64,000 nt of DNA from JABDFW01 sp035550215. Lineage in GTDB: Bacteria; Bacteroidota; Bacteroidia; Chitinophagales; Chitinophagaceae. The stretch's first letter is position 1. Each line of letters starts with the position of its first letter. The stretch is taken from NCBI GenBank assembly GCA_035550215.1, contig DASZPM010000007.1:262660-326659 (forward strand), written 5' to 3'. The notes beneath the pieces are model-generated. The model was not told the origin of the DNA. It did no database searches and saw only the letters and a list, made by a program, of their open reading frames with translations. Of this stretch, positions 1-8,975 are shown piece by piece. Made by a program: the position numbers and the translations under genes.

Positions 1-616
1 TGGCAATAATACCGCGTGCCTTGCCGTCAATCTTTACAATTTCCAGCATTTCGTGGCGGTTATACATTTTTACATTACCTATTGCTATTTGCCTTTCAAG
101 CGCCTGGTATGCGCCGATTAATAACTGCTGCCCTGTTTGGCCTGCGGCATAAAAGGTACGCTGCACCTGTACGCCTCCAAAACTGCGGTTGCTTAGCATG
201 CCGCCATATTCCCTTGCAAACGGTACTCCCTGGGCAACACACTGGTCAATGATATTCGCGCTTACTTCAGACAGGCGATAGACGTTACTTTCCCTTGAGC
301 GGTAGTCGCCACCTTTAATTGTATCGTAAAATAAACGGAATACACTGTCGCCATCATTCTGGTAGTTTTTCGCGGCGTTAATACCACCCTGTGCGGCAAT
401 GCTGTGTGCGCGCCGCGGAGAATCCTGGAAACAAAACGCTTTTACTTTGTACCCAAGTTCACCCAGGCTGGCTGCAGCGCTGGCGCCTGCCAACCCTGTG
501 CCAATAACAATCACTTCAAGCTTGCGCTTGTTGGCAGGATTAACCAGTTTGCAATGGCCTTTATATTCTGTCCACTTTTCATCTAAAGGCCCGGCAGGAA
601 TTTTTGCATCTATCAT
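1..616 (-). CDS. sdhA: Succinate dehydrogenase/fumarate reductase flavoprotein subunit (partial)
   Basis: Flavoprotein subunit of the succinate dehydrogenase/fumarate reductase complex, which interconverts succinate and fumarate at the cytoplasmic face of the inner membrane. Only the first 205 codons are present; the gene runs off the left edge. Seen: a Rossmann loop GTGLAG at about residues 39-44 and the RRAHS segment with His71, the position that carries covalent FAD in this family, followed by AQGGINAA. The ATG at 616 lies 75 bases after the sdhC stop on the same strand, so both are probably cotranscribed. The frame is open to the window edge with no damage. Confidence 0.93.
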   Translation of the reverse strand, partial: MIDAKIPAGPLDEKWTEYKGHCKLVNPANKRKLEVIVIGTGLAGASAAASLGELGYKVKAFCFQDSPRRAHSIAAQGGINAAKNYQNDGDSVFRLFYDTIKGGDYRSRESNVYRLSEVSANIIDQCVAQGVPFAREYGGMLSNRSFGGVQVQRTFYAAGQTGQQLLIGAYQALERQIAIGNVKMYNRHEMLEIVKIDGKARGIIA

Positions 617-691
617 ACACCAGTGATTTTTATACGTGAGCCCGCAACTACGGGCATAAAACGTTAATTATTGTGCAAGAACTGTTATCAA

Positions 692-1384
692 TTACTGAAT
701 CCATCCTAAATAAAAACTTACAGGCATCATGGCAAAGGCAAGCGGAACAATAATAGAAAACCCATAACCAATACTGGTAAGCATAGCGTTATAACGCTTA
801 TTATGCACACCCAGGCTCCTGAATGCACTTTGAAAGCCATGTGCAAGGTGATAGGCGAGGGAGATACAGCCAAGCACATAAATTATTACCAATGTTATGT
901 TTGAAAAGGCCTCCTTCATTAATGAATACAAGTCATGGTATTCCCTGCCGGGGGCATCATCGTAAGTAGCCACTTGCATCGTCATAAAACGGGATGGTAT
1001 CCAAAAATTTATCCAGTGTACAACAAGAAATAATAAGATAAGCGTACCCAGCAAACCCATACTACGGCTGTACCATTTACTGCCCCGGTTGCCATAACTA
1101 ACAGCATAGCCAATACCACGTTTGCTGCGGTTGCTAACCTCAAGGGCAAGGCCCTGGATGATGTGAATGAAGATAAAAACAAATAATCCTATCTCTAATA
1201 TCCTTATCACTACCATTGAACCCATAAAGTGGGCCGCCTTGTTAAACATTTCTCCCCCATCGTTTGCCCAGATACAGGCATTTAGGCCTACATGTACTAC
1301 TAAAAACAAAATGAGGAAAATACCCGTTAAACCCATTACTATTTTTCTCCCGATGGAAGAAGTAAACACTTTTTTCCAGGTCAT
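692..1384 (-). CDS. sdhC: Succinate dehydrogenase cytochrome b subunit
   Basis: Membrane anchor and haem b subunit (230 aa) that passes electrons between the flavoprotein/iron-sulfur subunits and the quinone pool. Five hydrophobic segments are visible, at roughly residues 14-32, 56-78, 107-125, 160-180 and 200-222, with histidines near the helix ends (for example in VVHVG and FIHIIQG) that fit haem ligands of the single-subunit b558 family. Length matches Bacteroidota SdhC. It is the first gene of the sdhCA(B) unit: sdhA follows 75 bases downstream. A TACTTTTGC box at 1414-1422 would give a leader of about 25 bases. Confidence 0.93.
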   Translation of the reverse strand: MTWKKVFTSSIGRKIVMGLTGIFLILFLVVHVGLNACIWANDGGEMFNKAAHFMGSMVVIRILEIGLFVFIFIHIIQGLALEVSNRSKRGIGYAVSYGNRGSKWYSRSMGLLGTLILLFLVVHWINFWIPSRFMTMQVATYDDAPGREYHDLYSLMKEAFSNITLVIIYVLGCISLAYHLAHGFQSAFRSLGVHNKRYNAMLTSIGYGFSIIVPLAFAMMPVSFYLGWIQ

Positions 1385-1413
1385 AAAGCAAGATTGGAAT
1401 GATTAGATCGGGT

Positions 1414-1422
1414 GCAAAAGTA
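1414..1422 (-). promoter_or_regulatory. Putative -7 promoter element for sdhCA
   Basis: On the minus strand this reads TACTTTTGC, an exact match to the Bacteroidota -7 consensus TAnnTTTG with the frequent trailing C. It sits about 30 bases upstream of the sdhC ATG. No convincing -33 TTTG at normal spacing was found, so the call rests on the -7 box and position only. Confidence 0.45.
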
Positions 1423-1555
1423 CTACACGAACGGCAAATTTGTATTGCTAAAAAATAATTTTGAACAAGATGTGTTTATAACCTGTTACTTATCATCTTT
1501 TTCCGTTCATCTAAAAAAAGCGTCCAACACGATTACATTGTTTATTTTTGAAATA

Positions 1556-2809
1556 ATGAAATTACTGAGCATACTATGGAATAGCTTTAGGATGAGCGTG
1601 CAAGAGCTTAACAACAATAAGTTGCGCAGTTCTCTCTCCCTCATTGGTATTGCCTTTGGTATATTTTGTATTATAGGCGTTTTGGCTACCGTTGACAGCC
1701 TGAAGAAAAAGGTGCAGACAGACATAATGGCTCTTGGGTCTAACACTATTTATATCGATAAATGGCAATATGCAGGTGGGCCGGACTACCCCTGGTGGAA
1801 ATTCGTTAACAGGCCGGAACCAAAATTTAGCGAAATAAAATTTATTAAAGAAAAAAGCAGCCTGGCGTCAGCGGTTTGTTACAGCATTGGCACCAATTCA
1901 AATTTATTATATGGTAACTTCCAGATAAATAATATTACAGTTAATGGTGTTTCGGAAGAATTTACAGACATCCAGAAGGTGGACATAGCAGTCGGAAGAT
2001 ATTTGACTGAAAACGAATTTGCGCGGGGCAATCCTGTTACAGTAATAGGTTATGAAAATGCTATTAACCTGTTTGGCTCTGCGGAAAGGGCTTTGGGCAA
2101 AGTGGTAATTTTTGATGGGCATCACGAAACCGTAGTAGGGGTAATTGCCAAGCAGGGGCAAAGTATGATAGGCAGCCCTTTTGATTTTGACCACTGCACT
2201 ATTGTAACATACCGCAACTTTGCCAGTATGTACAATGTAAATGATAATGATTTTCAACCTGTTATAATGGTTAAGGCTAAAGATGGCGTTTCAAGTACAG
2301 CCCTTGTTGAAGAACTGGAGGGTATAATGCGCCAGCTTAGAAAGCTTAGCCCTACAGAAGATGACAACTTTGCTCTAAACGATATTAACGTCCTTAGTCA
2401 GAATACTGAAGGTCTTTTTGCATCGCTCAATATAGGCGGGTGGGCAATTGCTGGCCTAAGCCTGCTGGTTGGCGCTTTTGGTGTCGCCAATATTATGTTT
2501 GTTACCGTACGTGAACGTACCAGCCAGATAGGCCTTAAAAAGGCAGTTGGAGCAAAAAAAAGGACCATATTAACTGAATTCCTATTGGAAAGCGCATTCC
2601 TATGCGTAGTAGGGGGGCTGGTGGGTTTGTTTTTTGTTTGGATTCTTACCGCCGGTTTAAGTACAATAATGCCTTTCTCAATCGGCATCGCTTCTAATAT
2701 AATAATACTGGCTTTCAGTATTTGTGTTGGCCTGGGCATCTTATCAGGCATTATCCCCGCATCAATTGCTGCCAAAATGAACCCAGTAGTTGCTATAAGG
2801 AGTAAGTAA
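1556..2809 (+). CDS. ABC transporter permease, MacB/FtsX type
   Basis: Inner-membrane permease (417 aa) of the MacB family, whose members act with an ATPase to move substrates or transmit force at the outer face of the membrane. Seen: an N-terminal helix at about residues 20-42 (SLSLIGIAFGIFCIIGVLA), a large periplasmic MacB_PCD-like domain, and three C-terminal helices in an FtsX domain with the typical RTSQIGLKKAVGA turn. An ATG 48 codons further upstream is open in frame, but the peptide it adds is unlike the family, and KLLSILWNSFRMS is the usual N-terminus, so 1556 is chosen. No ATPase gene or adaptor lies next to it in the window. A hairpin terminator follows immediately. Confidence 0.85.
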   Translation: MKLLSILWNSFRMSVQELNNNKLRSSLSLIGIAFGIFCIIGVLATVDSLKKKVQTDIMALGSNTIYIDKWQYAGGPDYPWWKFVNRPEPKFSEIKFIKEKSSLASAVCYSIGTNSNLLYGNFQINNITVNGVSEEFTDIQKVDIAVGRYLTENEFARGNPVTVIGYENAINLFGSAERALGKVVIFDGHHETVVGVIAKQGQSMIGSPFDFDHCTIVTYRNFASMYNVNDNDFQPVIMVKAKDGVSSTALVEELEGIMRQLRKLSPTEDDNFALNDINVLSQNTEGLFASLNIGGWAIAGLSLLVGAFGVANIMFVTVRERTSQIGLKKAVGAKKRTILTEFLLESAFLCVVGGLVGLFFVWILTAGLSTIMPFSIGIASNIIILAFSICVGLGILSGIIPASIAAKMNPVVAIRSK

Positions 2810-2833
2810 CCTGTTGAACAGGTTGCGCTTTTT
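2808..2833 (+). terminator. Intrinsic terminator after MacB-type permease
   Basis: AACCTGTT, one base, AACAGGTT is a perfect 8-bp inverted repeat overlapping the permease stop codon, followed by GCGC and a run of five T. It separates the permease from tsaD. Confidence 0.7.
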
Positions 2834-2851
2834 CACAAAAAAGAAAATGGA

Positions 2852-2860
2852 TATTTTTGC
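2852..2860 (+). promoter_or_regulatory. Putative -7 element for tsaD, very close to the ATG
   Basis: TATTTTTGC matches TAnnTTTGC exactly. The box proper ends at 2859, four bases before the ATG at 2864. Transcription normally starts about 5-8 bases past this box, so the tsaD message may be leaderless. Confidence 0.4.
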
Positions 2861-2863
2861 CGG

Positions 2864-3946
2864 ATGAATGATGATGTGAACAAAGTTGCTTCGTCTGCAA
2901 AACAAAATAATGCATATTTACAATCGATTGAACAGGGTGATGAAGCGGTTACTATTCTTGCCATTGAGTCCTCCTGTGATGAAACATCGGCTTCGGTTTG
3001 CCTAAACGGCAAAATTCTTTCCAACTTTATAGCTAACCAAAAAGTGCATGAGCAATACGGTGGTGTGGTGCCTGAGCTTGCCAGCCGCGCCCACATGCAA
3101 AACATTGTCCCGGTGGTTAATACAGCGCTTACGGCTGCAAACTGTAACCTGGACAACGTATCGGCAATAGCCTTTACACAGGCGCCCGGTTTAATAGGCA
3201 GTTTGCTGGTAGGGGCACAGTTTGCAAAATCACTGGCCCTGGCGCTAGATAAACCATTAATTGCAGTGCATCACATGCAGGCACATGTACTGGCTAATTT
3301 GATAGATGCGCCAAGGCCATCATTCCCTTTTCTTTGTCTTACCGTAAGTGGGGGACATACACAAATAGTATTAGCTACATCGCCGCTAAACCTGCAGGTC
3401 ATCGGCCAAACTATTGATGATGCAGCTGGTGAAGCATTTGATAAAACGGCTAAACTGCTGGGTTTGCCTTACCCCGGCGGCCCGCTGGTAGATAAATATG
3501 CCCAACAGGGTAACCCCCTGGCATTTAAGTTTGCCGAACCACAAATACCCGGCCTTGATTTTTCTTTCAGTGGCTTAAAAACATCAGTATTGTACTTTTT
3601 GCAGGCGCAGGTAAAAAAAGACCCGGATTTTATTCAAAATAACCTTGTTGATTTGTGTGCTTCTGTTCAGCACACCATCATCAATATTCTTTTAAAGAAG
3701 TTAAGAAAAGCCATTTTACAAACCGGTGTAACACATGTATGTATTGCAGGTGGAGTGAGTGCCAACAGCGGCTTGCGTAAAGCATTAAAAGAAATGGGAG
3801 AGAAGTATGGCTGGAAGACTTATATACCTGCCTTTCAATACTGCACAGATAACGCCGCAATGATAGCGATTACAGCGCATTATAAATACATGGCTGGGCA
3901 GTTTGCCGAACTAAGTGAAAGCCCTGCGGCGCGTGCAGAATGGTAA
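2864..3946 (+). CDS. tsaD: tRNA N6-adenosine threonylcarbamoyltransferase
   Basis: Transfers the threonylcarbamoyl group to A37 of ANN-decoding tRNAs (t6A synthesis), acting with TsaB, TsaE and TsaC, none of which is in the window. Seen: the N-terminal ASKHA-fold segment AIESSCDETSASV at about residues 33-45, the metal-binding HHMQAH at 136-141 (His137 and His141), the SGGHTQ loop, and IAGGVSANSGLR near residue 300. At 360 aa it is slightly longer than usual because about 28 residues precede the conserved core. No other ATG lies between the chosen start and the core, so this start is kept, but an alternative initiation codon closer to the core cannot be excluded. Confidence 0.95.
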   Translation: MNDDVNKVASSAKQNNAYLQSIEQGDEAVTILAIESSCDETSASVCLNGKILSNFIANQKVHEQYGGVVPELASRAHMQNIVPVVNTALTAANCNLDNVSAIAFTQAPGLIGSLLVGAQFAKSLALALDKPLIAVHHMQAHVLANLIDAPRPSFPFLCLTVSGGHTQIVLATSPLNLQVIGQTIDDAAGEAFDKTAKLLGLPYPGGPLVDKYAQQGNPLAFKFAEPQIPGLDFSFSGLKTSVLYFLQAQVKKDPDFIQNNLVDLCASVQHTIINILLKKLRKAILQTGVTHVCIAGGVSANSGLRKALKEMGEKYGWKTYIPAFQYCTDNAAMIAITAHYKYMAGQFAELSESPAARAEW

Positions 3947-3994
3947 CTTTCAAACATCTTTCAGTATGTTTGCTGCCTACTAAATTACCGGCTG

Positions 3995-5674
3995 ATGAAA
4001 CACGTTATTTGCCTGCTTGTTATCATTTTGGCCCTGCAAAAACCTTTCGCCCAAAATTCTGCCGGTATACCGGGTTATACGGGATATGCTTTGCCATCAG
4101 AGGGTGATAATGATGAAGCAATGTTTAATGACAGTGCCGGTCTGCGCAACTGGACAAACCCCCACCAAGAAATTAGTTATTATTTTAAGACTAATGAAAG
4201 TGGCAAACTAAGCATAGCCTTATTGGCTAAAAATAATATGGGCTCGGCCGCCATTAATGTTTTAGCTGCTGGCCAAATATTTACCGTTACAATCCCCAAA
4301 AGCAAAACATTTAAGGAAATACCTGTTGGTGAAATTTCGGTTATTAAAGAAACAGGATATTATCAAATAGCATTACGCTGTGTAAAAAAAACAAGCAAAA
4401 ATATTGCTGATATACAGGCGGTGCAACTAACCGGCTCCATAATAAACAAAGTGCATTTCAATGCCAAAGTAAGGCGCAATGCGGCATCTGTACATTTAAT
4501 GTACCCTTTGCCTGATAGCATAAAAGCAGTGGCTTTTTACAACGAGGTTACCGTTCCAAAAGGTACAGACATACCTTATAGTTATTTTATGGCATGTGGC
4601 TTTGCGAGAGGCTATTTTGGCATACAGGTAAACAGCAAAACAGAACGCAGGGTGATTTTTTCAGTATGGGATGCCGGTAATGAAGCGGTTGACCGTAATA
4701 AAGTGGCAGACACAAACCGGGTTAAACTGGTTGCAAAAGGGGACGGTGTATACGCTGCCGATTTTGGAAATGAAGGCACCGGCGGCCACAGCCACCTGCT
4801 GTACAACTGGAGAGCTGACAGCACCTATAAATTTCTTGTAACAGCCCTGCCAGACAGCGCCACACATACCACAACTTACAGCGGGTACTTTTATGCGACC
4901 GAATTAAAAGCGTGGAAATTTATTGCGAGCTTCAGAGCGCCAAAAGATGGAGAAAGCCTGCACCACCTGTATTCATTCCTGGAGGATTTTGTTGGCAGTA
5001 ACGGTGAACAGTACCGCAAAGCATTTTACAATAATGCCTGGGTACAAGATGAGGACGGGCAATGGACCGAATTGCCGCAGGCAACTTTTTCCTGCGATGT
5101 AACAGGAAGAGCCGGCGACCGCACAGACTTTGGTGGCGGCGTAGAAAACAATAAGTTTTATTTGTGGAATGGTGGCTTTAAACCCCCCAATGCAAAATAT
5201 GGTGATAAGTTAGCAAAAGCAGCCACCGGGCAAAAACCTGTTGTGAACCTTTATAACAATGTTGACAGTGCATTGCAGGCGCGGCTGGATATTGAGATAA
5301 TAAACAAAGCCGTGAAGGATAGCGTTTTAGACACAACAGCATCAGTTAACGGGGTGTATTACAACATACTGGCTGAGGGAAATGGCAATAAAGTTTCAGT
5401 TAACGATACTGTTTCAGTTTTTTATAAAGGATGGATACTGAACGGGGACGTTTTTGATTCAACCGGGAAAGAAACAGCGACTTTTCCTTTAAACAGGCTG
5501 ATAAAAGGATGGCAGTATGCACTGCCGCAATGCAAGGTAGGTGGAAAAATAAGGTTAATAATACCATCCGGCCTTGCTTACAGCATCAGGAGCAGGGCCA
5601 TAACCATACCACCAAACAGTATACTGGTGTTTGACATTGATGTTGTGGGTGCTAAGAAGGCATCCCGGGGATAA
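3995..5674 (+). CDS. Secreted DUF5077-DUF3472 protein with C-terminal FKBP-type PPIase domain
   Basis: Exported protein of 559 aa. A signal peptide (KHVICLLVIILALQKPFAQ) is followed by a DUF5077-like beta domain (about 30-150), a DUF3472-like domain (about 190-430, with the FGGGVENN and WNGGF segments), and an FKBP-type peptidyl-prolyl isomerase domain (about 450-559: VSVFYKGWILNGDVFDS, then LIKGWQYALPQCKVGG, IPSGLAY and a closing PNSILVFDIDV strand). DUF3472 has no known activity. FKBP domains of this kind in Bacteroidota are periplasmic or surface folding factors. It stands alone between tsaD and a convergent hydrolase gene. Domain names are from recall of family patterns; the FKBP part is the surest. 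Confidence 0.8.
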   Translation: MKHVICLLVIILALQKPFAQNSAGIPGYTGYALPSEGDNDEAMFNDSAGLRNWTNPHQEISYYFKTNESGKLSIALLAKNNMGSAAINVLAAGQIFTVTIPKSKTFKEIPVGEISVIKETGYYQIALRCVKKTSKNIADIQAVQLTGSIINKVHFNAKVRRNAASVHLMYPLPDSIKAVAFYNEVTVPKGTDIPYSYFMACGFARGYFGIQVNSKTERRVIFSVWDAGNEAVDRNKVADTNRVKLVAKGDGVYAADFGNEGTGGHSHLLYNWRADSTYKFLVTALPDSATHTTTYSGYFYATELKAWKFIASFRAPKDGESLHHLYSFLEDFVGSNGEQYRKAFYNNAWVQDEDGQWTELPQATFSCDVTGRAGDRTDFGGGVENNKFYLWNGGFKPPNAKYGDKLAKAATGQKPVVNLYNNVDSALQARLDIEIINKAVKDSVLDTTASVNGVYYNILAEGNGNKVSVNDTVSVFYKGWILNGDVFDSTGKETATFPLNRLIKGWQYALPQCKVGGKIRLIIPSGLAYSIRSRAITIPPNSILVFDIDVVGAKKASRG

Positions 5675-5680
5675 GAATTT

Positions 5681-7564
5681 CTATTTCAACACGGGTAAGA
5701 TTATTTTTGATGCATATTGCGTGTTGTGGTAAACCTTAATATCACTTTTAATAAAATCCTTCTCATCACAGTGGTAAATGTCAATAAACTGCTGCGGGTT
5801 TCGGTCAACGAGGGGAAACCATGTGCTTTGTATTTGTACCATTATGCGGTGGCCTTTTTTAAAAGTATGGGCGATAGGTGGTAAAGCAAATTTTACTTCC
5901 TCTACTTTGCCGGGTATAAATGCCTCCGGTTTCTCATAACTTTTCCTGAACCGGCCACGGAAAATTTCAGCACGTACCAGCATTTGATAACCGCCCATTG
6001 GATAAATGTTATCAGGGTCTTTTTCTGCATAAATATCTATATCATTGTAAGAAAGGTTGTCGGGGAAAACGTCAATAACCTTCACCACAAAATCAGCGTC
6101 TGTGGTGGAGATACTTGTCATAAGGTCTGCAACTACATTGCCTGTTACCGTAATATCATCATTCAGTGTATCTGTTTGAAAAACCAGTACATCCGGGCGG
6201 CGTGAAGCAAACCGCTGGTCATCGGTCATATAATTTCTTGTCCTGTTAAAGTGTACATCTTCAGTATAAGGCACAGGTTTGGCGGGGTCACTTATATATT
6301 CACTGTACCCACCGTTTGAAGAGGGTTTATCCCAGCTTAGGCTATTGGCCCCGCTGCCCAGGTATAAGTCTTTATCCTGTTTCTCCGCAGGTGGCCATGT
6401 TGAAAAGGTTCTCCACTCATTGCTGCCGGTAACAAAAATATTAGCTTCGGCTATTTGGGAAATATCGCCTTCTCCCTTCAGATAATAATTAAAAAATGGT
6501 ATTTCAATATGCTGTTGGTACCAATCCGATGTGTTGCTGCCAAAATGTATATTACCCAAATGTGTACCATCATTGCTGGCCCATTGGCCGTGGTACCAGG
6601 GCCCGTCAACAATTTTATTAAAAGGTTTACCGGGGTTATTTTCTTCGGCGGCTTTATAGGCGTTCCATGCCCCCCAGCAATCCTCAGCATCAAATAAACC
6701 GCCTACCCACAACATGGCTGGTTGCAGGTTTTTAGTGGCATTGCGCGCGTCACGCGCCCTCCACCATGCATCATAATTGGGGTGCGCCATCAGTTCCTTC
6801 CAAAAAGCAATACTGTCCCCCAAAAGTTGGGTAAGGTTTTTTAATGTGCCTGTTTCAAGATAAAATTTGTAGTTATCATGTGTGTAATAGTCAAAACTTG
6901 TGGGCCCGACGGTGGTGGGTTGCGGGCGTGGTTTGCCGAAAGATGAATAGAAGGAAAAAGCGTCCATCTGGAAAAATGCACCGTTGTGGTGAAAATCATC
7001 GCCGATAAACCAGTTTGTAACAGGCGCCTGCGGGCTGACGGCCTTTAGAGCCGGGTGATTGCTGGCTGCGGCCATGGTTGAATAAAAGCCAGGATAGGAG
7101 ATGCCAAACACACCAACATTACCATTGTTATTTGGAATATTTTTTACCAGCCAGTCAATGGCATCATAAGTATCGCTGGCCTCATCAATTTCATTGCCTT
7201 TTTTGCCTGGGTTAAATGGCCTTATGTCCTTGTATGTGCCCTCGCTCATCCATCTTCCCCGCACGTCTTGGGTTACCATAATGTATCCCTCTTTAAAATA
7301 GGCTTTTTTATATCCTTTCCACCATGCGGCCCAGTTTGATTCACCGTAAGGCGCACAAGAATAAGGTGTCCTTGTCATAAGTATCGGGTGTTTTACTGAT
7401 GGATCTTTAGGCATATAAACCGAGGTAAACAGTTTAACACCATCCCGCATAGGTATTTGATATTCTTTCTTAATGTAATTGTTTACAATCCAGGCGGAAT
7501 CTGGTTCCTGCGCAAAGGCATGTATGGCGGCAAGCAGTAAAACCGCAATGAAAATTTTTCTCAT
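5681..7564 (-). CDS. Secreted CocE/NonD-family hydrolase (S15-type alpha/beta hydrolase)
   Basis: Predicted secreted serine hydrolase (627 aa) of the Xaa-Pro dipeptidyl-peptidase/cocaine esterase family, which cleaves acyl or peptide bonds. Seen: a signal peptide RKIFIAVLLLAAIHAFAQ, an alpha/beta hydrolase core with the nucleophile elbow GISYPG (Ser156), the oxyanion region RTPYSC, a cap region, and a C-terminal jelly-roll domain (from about 420) typical of PepX_C. The likely acid and His lie in GGLFDAEDCWG and GPWYHGQW. Length is normal for the family. The substrate cannot be predicted; peptides or esters are both possible. TATCTTTA-like boxes on the minus strand near 7613-7620 may be its promoter. 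Confidence 0.88.
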   Translation of the reverse strand: MRKIFIAVLLLAAIHAFAQEPDSAWIVNNYIKKEYQIPMRDGVKLFTSVYMPKDPSVKHPILMTRTPYSCAPYGESNWAAWWKGYKKAYFKEGYIMVTQDVRGRWMSEGTYKDIRPFNPGKKGNEIDEASDTYDAIDWLVKNIPNNNGNVGVFGISYPGFYSTMAAASNHPALKAVSPQAPVTNWFIGDDFHHNGAFFQMDAFSFYSSFGKPRPQPTTVGPTSFDYYTHDNYKFYLETGTLKNLTQLLGDSIAFWKELMAHPNYDAWWRARDARNATKNLQPAMLWVGGLFDAEDCWGAWNAYKAAEENNPGKPFNKIVDGPWYHGQWASNDGTHLGNIHFGSNTSDWYQQHIEIPFFNYYLKGEGDISQIAEANIFVTGSNEWRTFSTWPPAEKQDKDLYLGSGANSLSWDKPSSNGGYSEYISDPAKPVPYTEDVHFNRTRNYMTDDQRFASRRPDVLVFQTDTLNDDITVTGNVVADLMTSISTTDADFVVKVIDVFPDNLSYNDIDIYAEKDPDNIYPMGGYQMLVRAEIFRGRFRKSYEKPEAFIPGKVEEVKFALPPIAHTFKKGHRIMVQIQSTWFPLVDRNPQQFIDIYHCDEKDFIKSDIKVYHNTQYASKIILPVLK

Positions 7565-7872
7565 GAGAAGATGTTAAGTGCGTTATGATTTGCACCTTTT
7601 ATGGGGTAAAGCTAAAGATAAGCATTAAAGATATTGCCGGGTACTAATTTATACCTTAGAAACTTTGTAACCTATTATAACATTCACGCAAATTTAGCCG
7701 GTTGGTATGCTGCGTCGTAGTGATAAAGAAAAATCAGCAAGGGGCGGAATACTGAAAAACCGGACGAAGCACATGCGTAATAATCCGCGTTGGCGGTATT
7801 GGGAATGATTTTAGCAAAACGAACAAGCGTTCGCAACTTTTACGATATTTGCGCCCTTAAAATGGAATTGAT
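7565..7872. other. Divergent intergenic region
   Basis: This 308-base gap separates the minus-strand hydrolase from the plus-strand GAPDH-like gene, so it should hold two promoters. On the minus strand TATCTTTAG (plus 7612-7620) resembles the -7 box. On the plus strand GATATTTGC at about 7844-7852 is one base off TAnnTTTGC. A short palindrome CGAACAAGCGTTCG lies just upstream of it and could be an operator. No ORF or RNA gene is evident. Confidence 0.4.
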
Positions 7873-8859
7873 ATGAGGGTTGCAATAAATGGGATGGGTC
7901 GCATCGGGCGATTGTTGTTCAGAAGATTATTGGGTACAAACTTTGAATTGGTAGCGGTTAACGATGTGATGGATGCTGCTAACCTGGCCTACCTTTTAAA
8001 ATATGATTCCTTATATGGGAAGCTTGATAAACCGCTTGCATTAAAAGGGCTCGAACTCATATCCGGGGCACAAAAAATAATGGTGTTACAGGAAGAAGAC
8101 CCTGTTAACTTACCGTGGAAAGAATTGGGCATTGATGTGGTGCTTGAATGTTCAGGCAGGTTTACTAAAAAAGAGCTTGCTGAGCAGCATATTACTGCAG
8201 GTGCTAAAAAGGTATTGCTTTCAACCACAGGTTCGGCAGATATACCTTTGCTCATATTTGGCTTTAACCACCATAAATTGACACCCGAAACAAACATCGT
8301 TTCTCCCGGCGGTTGTATGACCAACTGCACAACGCACATTCTTTACATCCTTAATTCTATTGGCATTGATACAGCGCAGATAAACATCCTTCATTCTTAC
8401 ACCTCCCGGCAGGAATTGGTTGATACGGCCCACAAACAATACAGGCGGGGCCGGGCTGCCGCAGAATCAATTATACCGGTTGAGATTGACCTGCACTATT
8501 CACTGGAAAGGCTGTTGCCCCCATTAACGGGCCGGATTGCAGCAATGTCTACGAGGGTGCCAGTAACAAACGGCGCCATGGCTGATATTACCATACAGTT
8601 TAAGCATGCGTGCTCAAAAGAACAGGTGAACGCGTTGTTTAAAAAAGCTGCCGCGCTGGAATTTAAAGGCATTGTGGATTATACTGAAGACCCCGTGGTG
8701 TCCGCTGATATAACCGGTGACCCGCATTCGTGTATTATTGACGGAACATTAACCTCCGTTATCGGAAAGCAGGCAAAACTTATTGCCTGGTTTGATAACG
8801 AATATGGTTATACCAGCCGCATGCTTGACTGGCTTGAATACTGGCAAAAAATGATATAA
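7873..8859 (+). CDS. Type I glyceraldehyde-3-phosphate dehydrogenase-like protein, divergent
   Basis: Belongs to the GAPDH superfamily (328 aa), whose classical members oxidise glyceraldehyde-3-phosphate to 1,3-bisphosphoglycerate with NAD. Seen: an N-terminal Rossmann motif INGMGRIGR (5-13), the putative catalytic Cys148 and a second Cys152 in GGCMTNC, His174 in LHSYTS, and the C-terminal WFDNEYGY. Two classical signatures differ: the active-site stretch reads SPGGCMTNC instead of SNASCTTNC, and the TGAAK phosphate-binding segment normally found after IIP is replaced by VEIDLHYS. This suggests a paralogue with a different substrate or role rather than the main glycolytic enzyme. It is monocistronic, with no glycolytic neighbour. 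Confidence 0.85.
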   Translation: MRVAINGMGRIGRLLFRRLLGTNFELVAVNDVMDAANLAYLLKYDSLYGKLDKPLALKGLELISGAQKIMVLQEEDPVNLPWKELGIDVVLECSGRFTKKELAEQHITAGAKKVLLSTTGSADIPLLIFGFNHHKLTPETNIVSPGGCMTNCTTHILYILNSIGIDTAQINILHSYTSRQELVDTAHKQYRRGRAAAESIIPVEIDLHYSLERLLPPLTGRIAAMSTRVPVTNGAMADITIQFKHACSKEQVNALFKKAAALEFKGIVDYTEDPVVSADITGDPHSCIIDGTLTSVIGKQAKLIAWFDNEYGYTSRMLDWLEYWQKMI

Positions 8860-8975
8860 AACTGGCCGATTCTGCAGCTACCACTCAATTTTATCCGGGT
8901 GAAGTTTGTTAAAGCTCAAACTTTCAAACTCTTTACAACCTTTATTGCCTTTTCTTTGTAATATAATTTTCGTAC

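Noticed and set aside
7818..7831. CGAACAAGCGTTCG palindrome as a definite operator
   Set aside because: Only five paired bases per arm; too short to call without conservation, mentioned only in the intergenic entry.
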